Shown: piece after piece, positions 59,001 through 64,000 of the stretch
How the letters are laid out: every line of letters starts with the position of its first letter
Numbering within the stretch: position 1 is the stretch's first letter
Source of the DNA: Theobroma cacao
Taxonomy: Eukaryota > Streptophyta > Magnoliopsida > Malvales > Malvaceae
NCBI RefSeq assembly: GCF_000208745.1
Contig: NC_030850.1
Span: 8,753,536 to 8,817,535, forward strand
Direction: 5' to 3'
DNA: 64,000 nt
The notes under the pieces: model-generated
Database searches by the model: none
What the model saw: the letters and a program-made list of their open reading frames with translations, nothing else
What the model was told of the DNA's origin: nothing
Position numbers and translations under genes: made by a program

Positions 59001-62000
59001 GAAGAGATTTCAGTGTCTTAGGCTTCAAGGTTGCATCCCAATGTGATTCCCTCTCCACTTCCAAAGTAATGAGGCATGAGGAATGTCTCAAGCATGACAA
59101 TGAATCCCCAGGACAAAATTCTACTGAATGAAATTACCACCAAAAAAAGAATCGTCACAAAAGTTTTTTATCGTATGCAGTTCAATGTCGTTTGGGAAAA
59201 ACAAAAGCTTTACTATGATAAATGGTAAGAAATTCGCAACACTTTAAAATTAACCAATTGTAAAGTAGAGACCTGCTCCACATTGGTGAAAGTTGCTTCT
59301 TCAGGAATGTCAGAAATCCCATTGGCCAATAGGTAACGAGCACGTTCACGTGTGTTGTACAGCTTGTCCCTAACATCACCAAGAATAACACGATAGGGCT
59401 CATTTGGAGGAATCTGTTTCCAAAATTCTGCACTCAAAAAAATTCTATAATCAACTCAGAAGATCTACAAAATATGCCCAAAAAATCATCTGGAGCTAAT
59501 GAATATATTCTTCAGCAAGTGGTTCTCTTGCAACCAATTCACAAGAATATGTACACCTATTACTGATAAATTAAAAGCAATTCTAAAAGGCAATCTTTAA
59601 AGCACATCTTAGGATCAATGTTGGATACCTATGTAATGCTTAGCATCTTTCCTTGAAGACCTATGAAGTTCATCTGCACGGACACGAAGTTCATCACTGC
59701 AGCGCCACATTGATAACTGAAAATTAAACCAGAGGAAAAAGAAACAAGATGAATCAAAATCATAGCAAGCCATGAACTACGGTCTAACTAGAGGAAAAAA
59801 GAGTGTCTGGGTCAGGGAAGTTATTTCTTTAATACCTCAAACATAAGATCCTCTATTTGGGAGAAGTATAAGTTCGCAGCCATCATTCTAGCCAATAAGC
59901 ATACATCTCTCGTAACTTCAGGAGTTACCCTGGGGTTTCCTGTAGTCCAGATCAAATAGATATTTTTACTTAGAGGTCTCACAATATGAGACAAAACGAG
60001 CATTTCTACAGTTCAACTTAATGAATAATGAACCTGTTTTTCACACTATCTACTTTTTTTTTGTCACATATTAAGATAAATAAGATATACAGTTGCAATG
60101 TTTCTGACTTTACCTACCAACCATATGCAAAAAGGAAGACATTCTGCGATTAAATATTACATGCGGAAAAGAAACATACCATCACGATCCCCCCCCATCC
60201 ATGAAGAGAATTGAATAAGAGGGGCATTGTAGGGAACACGTTCATTTATCCCTATGTTCTTCAAAGCTGTGTCAACACGGCGCAAGAATTTTGGTACACC
60301 TTTCCAGATCGTCTCATGGAAGTAGCTCATTCCTGCTCTCATCTCATCTTGTGGGGTGGGAGGATTTCTTCGGATCTCATCCGTACGAAAAGCAGCTTGA
60401 ATCTATATGAAAACAAAAGAGATATAGTTGTAAGCATGGCAACAAATGATGTTTCCTATAATTGTAGGTTCTATATCTTGATTTAGATGTTCAGGAATAT
60501 AAGCCCTGATTCCCTGAAGATGCATCAAAGCTCAGACATGAAGCAAATGGGAAAGGTTCAAACAGGAACCTAAGCCACTAGTCCTTTTTGTTATGTAAAC
60601 AGCAAATGACATACATAGATGTATTACATGCCTCCCATTAGAGGCAGCTGCATTTCTAGGGACAAGAGTGAATTATTTTATTTCATAACTTCACCCCATT
60701 CTTACTTTTCTTTCAAATGATGCACATCCGTAAATTATTATATTAAAGTTTTGACATTAAACTCCATGTAAATGCATGACGAGCACATATGAGACACAGA
60801 GAGAGGAAGTGGGAGTCTTTCAATGACAAGCACAAAGTCCAAGTTAGTCTCATAGATCTTTTCCAATATATGAGGACTGATTATTGGTGAACATCAGATT
60901 TCAAAGTTGAAATATGAGAGGTTTTACAATTAATGAAACATAGTATCATGTCGTGTGTCATACAAATAAGACAATATAAAAATTATACATTTGCTTGTAT
61001 GTACACAAAATTTCAATTAAAAATCTAAAGATTAGAAAAGATTACACCATTAGGATATAACAGTGGATAGAAGAAAGGCATAATAAAAAAACTGAAACAG
61101 CAAATAAGATATTCCAGCAACATTAATTGTGCTTGGTGTTTTGCTTTCCTTGATACAGCTTTCTTGGGGAGAAGTTTGTTATCTAATGCACAAATAGAGA
61201 CAGCCAGAGAACAAGGAAAGGGAAATGAGGTGCAATAAGCCATTATGTTGTAAATTTGTTGATTAGTTTCCACAATGTAATCTAGGCATATTATTACCTC
61301 CCTTTGTAGCGCCTCATCAAGTTCCTGCTTATCATCTGGTGTGATGTCTTTAGCATTCAACTGAGTCAAACAATTACGAATCCTGAAACAATGAAAATTC
61401 TGGGTGATGTATAACATAAATGAGAGAAACTTCTAATTAATGCCAATCTCAATCTAAGAATTGAAGATGGGAACTCGAACCACTATTTCTAACCATTCAA
61501 TGTAAGAAAAAATCAGGGCAAGAAACATATCCTTAATAATGCTCAGACATTTTTACTTTCAGAATCACATCTCATAAAAGAAAGTAAAATGTTTCCAACT
61601 AAAGGTAAGTAGATAACTGGTAGACAACCTTCCATGCTTTTGAAGTAAAGATCTTCGAACAGACTGAGTTGGATGTGCAGTTAAGACCAAATCCACAGTC
61701 TGATTCTTCAAAGCATCAAAAACTTCTTCAGGGGACTTCTTCAATTGCCCCACAAGCCTCTTGATGGTCTCTTCAATGTCTGACTCAGTTGTTGCTGAAC
61801 TTTCATCAGCAAAATCTCCCTTCTTTAACTTGATCCTTCTTCTATAAGCAATTTGAACTTCCTCGGCCAAGTTAGCCAAGTTAAGCATGTGGGAGAATGA
61901 TTTGGTAACAACAATTGAATCCCCAGGATCCAAACTTGTTATTACCTTCCCCAGCTCCTCCAATTTTAGAGGGTCATGCTTTCCTTCATATTCAGCTGAA

Positions 62001-62499
62001 AGCTCATAACATTCTTGAACCTACAATCACACGATATTCTAAATATATTACAAATTAACAAGTCCAAAATATGTCATCCCTCATTTCATGAATGTAAATC
62101 CAATACAGCCACCAAAATAATAATAATAAATGCCTACTGTACTGTTACTCAGTTAGCTAGCTAAAGGTGAATTTTTCACCATCCAATGTTAAAACATTGG
62201 CAAAAAGTTTTTGGCTACACCACTAACTTTAGCAAGTAGTACACAAATGAAACAGAGATTGAAGCACGAGTGAAAGTGAAATGTACATGTAAATAAAGGC
62301 GACATGAAAATGAATGAAAGAGTAATAATACCGTTTCTCTGATATCGTCTCCATGCAAATCTTGAAGAATATCAAGAAAACGATCCAATAGCAAAGCATC
62401 ATACTCTACTAACTTATCATCCTCTGAGACTTTCCGAGGTGCCAATAGCCTCAACTGAGCATCTATTGATGCCATTTTCTCTATACTCTTACCTGCCAT
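56031..62499 (-). CDS. PPC: Phosphoenolpyruvate carboxylase, plant type (C3 form)
   Basis: Cytosolic homotetramer that carboxylates phosphoenolpyruvate with bicarbonate to oxaloacetate, feeding the TCA cycle. Exons in transcript order: 62499-62332, 62020-61629, 61382-61298, 60402-60180, 59939-59836, 59716-59629, 59427-59273, 58406-57408, 56889-56503, 56327-56031. All junctions are GT-AG and in phase: 965 aa, normal length. The ten-exon layout is typical of plant-type genes. The N-terminal phosphorylation motif is present ([11 protein letters not shown], Ser11). Catalytic motifs LTAHPTQS (His172) and [14 protein letters not shown] (His633) are intact. Inhibitor-site residues Arg641, Lys829, Arg888 and the C-terminal QNTG Asn are present. 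Ala774 (IPWIFAWTQ) and Arg884 are the residues reported in C3 rather than C4 enzymes of Flaveria. Cys886, between those arginines, is unusual by my recollection. It differs from bacterial-type PEPC, which ends RNTG and lacks the serine motif. Confidence 0.97.
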
Positions 62500-62972
62500 T
62501 TCTCTCTCTTTTTCTGCTTTTTTTTTTCTTTTATCAAAGCCAAAAATACTCTCTTCTCAACTTTTTTTGCTTTTACAAATACACTAGTCTATGAACCAAT
62601 GAAAGCCAGAAAAATGAGGAAAAGGAGAGGCAATTTATCCTAGCAACAATTACGGATCAAATGCGCAGTAAAAGGAGTAAAATAACTTATATTAACAATG
62701 ACATTAAAAGATCCGTTGAACCCAACCCAGAAAAAGATGAATCGAATCCAATCTCTGGTTGGATAATGAAGTGAATTCCGTGATACCTAGATGAAGAAAC
62801 CGCTAGAAAAACAGGGGAAAGAAAAAACACAAACAATGGGTAACTTATGATCTCAACACGAGAAAGTGGAACAAGGCTTGGATCACGAGACAGACACGCA
62901 GAAAAGAGATCGCTTTATCTTCTTTCTTATTATGTAGAGCACAAACACTGAAACACACCCTCGTCGCTCGTC
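62500..62972 (-). promoter_or_regulatory. PEPC 5' untranslated region, possibly with an intron
   Basis: Between the start codon and the TATA box. CTAG|GTATCAC on the minus strand near 62,785-62,795 would serve as a donor, and an A/G-rich stretch just before the ATG offers an acceptor. A leader intron is therefore possible but unproven. No upstream in-frame ATG extends the N-terminus in a sensible way. Confidence 0.4.
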
Positions 62973-62980
62973 TATTTATA
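62973..62980 (-). promoter_or_regulatory. TATA box of the PEPC gene
   Basis: TATAAATA on the minus strand, followed about 25-35 bases later by GACGAGGGTGTG, a plausible start-site region. It lies about 475 bases upstream of the start codon, a normal distance given the long or spliced leader seen in plant PEPC genes. Confidence 0.65.
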
Positions 62981-64000
62981 CCAACAAAAGCGACTGTTTT
63001 TAAATTTCAATTTTTTTTAAATTTTTTTTTCTGCTTTTCATCAACCACCTCATATTTAAAATAATAATAATAATAATAATAATAAATTGAGCTTTTAATT
63101 TCATCAAATATTTCTTTATTTTAAAAAGTTCAACATTAAACAGGCGCTTCACTTTCTTTTTTGGCACGGATGCAACATCACTTGGAATTGGGTACCCTTG
63201 TCTTTAAAAGAATATGCCATTGGAAGCAAGAATGTGCCCTAAAATCAGATTCTAAAATTTTGGTGGTAATGACACTTTAATTGAATGTTTAGGGAAGAAA
63301 TTACGGAATTGAAATGTTCATGAAATGTGGGTGGAAAAGTTTTTAGAATTTGATTCTAAAAGCAAATGCCAAAGAGGAAAAGATAATCAGAATTTTGATA
63401 AGTAGTACCAAAGCAATATAAGATAGCAGAGAGCTCTTAAACGCATCGAATTTGGTTCTGGATTTCCCTTCTGGCCTTCTAACTTTAAGTACGAATCTGC
63501 AATATAAAAACAATAATTTTACCTTCTATATTTGTAGTATCTTTTCCCCTTAATTTTTTTAAAAAAAGTATATTTTCCTCTTGAAAAAAAAAATGTAATT
63601 TACTTTCTTTCAAGGCAAAAGTCTTAACTCCATGTTAAGGCTTAGGTATGTGCTTACGCGGCCACATGTTTCTCGATGCTTATATGAAATCGGGAGATGA
63701 TATTTCTTTTGTGGTACAATTTACGCATTAAAAGACAGGAGAAAGATAATTATTGCAATAAAAATTAGAAAGTTTGTAGGTAAAAAAAATAAGAAATAAT
63801 TTTTTAAAAACCAAAAAAAATGAAAAGGAGAAAAAGAAGAAGATATTAATTAATTAGAGTATTGTGGATAATATGAACTTCTAGATCATTTTCTAAACAT
63901 AATTTTCCTTTTCAAACGGCCCCGTACTTCAACTTATGTTCCGATTTACAGGTTAAAGTAAAATTTCACATGCATTTAATTGTTCATAAATACAAAATTA
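62981..64000. other. Upstream region of PEPC
   Basis: AT-rich sequence with a TAA-type microsatellite at 63,061-63,084. No ORF, repeat pair or transposon end was recognised up to the window edge. Confidence 0.5.
63061..63084. repeat. (ATA)n microsatellite
   Basis: About eight ATA/TAA units, some 80-110 bases upstream of the PEPC TATA box, so length variation could change promoter spacing. Confidence 0.9.

Noticed and set aside
1..64000. Bacterial-style features (operons, CRISPR arrays, ribosome binding sites, phage or toxin genes)
   Set aside because: The window is plant nuclear DNA with spliced genes; no such structure was seen on either strand.

Overview
This window is nuclear DNA from a flowering plant, almost certainly a eudicot. 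The evidence is AT-rich DNA, many GT-AG introns, plant-only gene families (CGL160, DC1, plant-type PEPC with an N-terminal phosphoserine motif, a plant 14-3-3) and plant transposon types (chromovirus, TRIM, Emigrant/pogo-like MITE). The species cannot be fixed from the sequence. All exon models below were built by hand from reading-frame continuity across GT-AG junctions.

Layout: (1) Positions 1-32,283, + strand, carry a very large VPS13-type lipid-transfer gene, probably of the SHRUBBY class. It is missing its 5' end; 35 exons encoding about 3,135 residues lie in the window. Its introns hold a decayed Reina-like Ty3/gypsy chromovirus (2,819-8,274), an array with three TRIM-like LTRs (about 21,288-21,901), a foldback MITE (about 23,758-24,556) and older LTR-like debris. 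(2) Positions 33,455-42,070, - strand, carry a complete 14-3-3 gene (260 aa). Its 5.8-kb intron 5 contains a pogo/Emigrant-like element with a relic of its transposase and a diverged 335-bp tandem duplication. (3) Positions 44,073-45,284, - strand, are an intact single-exon gag-only ORF (403 aa) without visible pol, LTRs or primer-binding site, a candidate domesticated gag. (4) Positions 45,771-46,379, - strand, are a single-exon DC1-domain protein. (5) Positions 48,411-54,668, + strand, are CGL160, a chloroplast ATP synthase assembly factor (340 aa, 9 exons). (6) Positions 56,031-62,499, - strand, are a complete plant-type phosphoenolpyruvate carboxylase (965 aa, 10 exons) with C3-type diagnostic residues.

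The host genes are unrelated housekeeping functions: membrane-contact lipid transfer, phosphoprotein binding, thylakoid ATP synthase assembly and anaplerotic carbon fixation. One functional link is general knowledge, not seen here: plant PEPC is controlled by phosphorylation, and 14-3-3 proteins bind many phosphorylated metabolic enzymes. VPS13/14-3-3 and CGL160/PEPC are convergent pairs; DC1/CGL160 is divergent.

I found no clearly new biological system. The most useful second-look items are the gag-only gene, the tandem TRIM, the transposase-bearing pogo relic in the 14-3-3 intron, a likely assembly join at the single N (7,185), and an unusual Cys beside the inhibitor-site arginines of PEPC.
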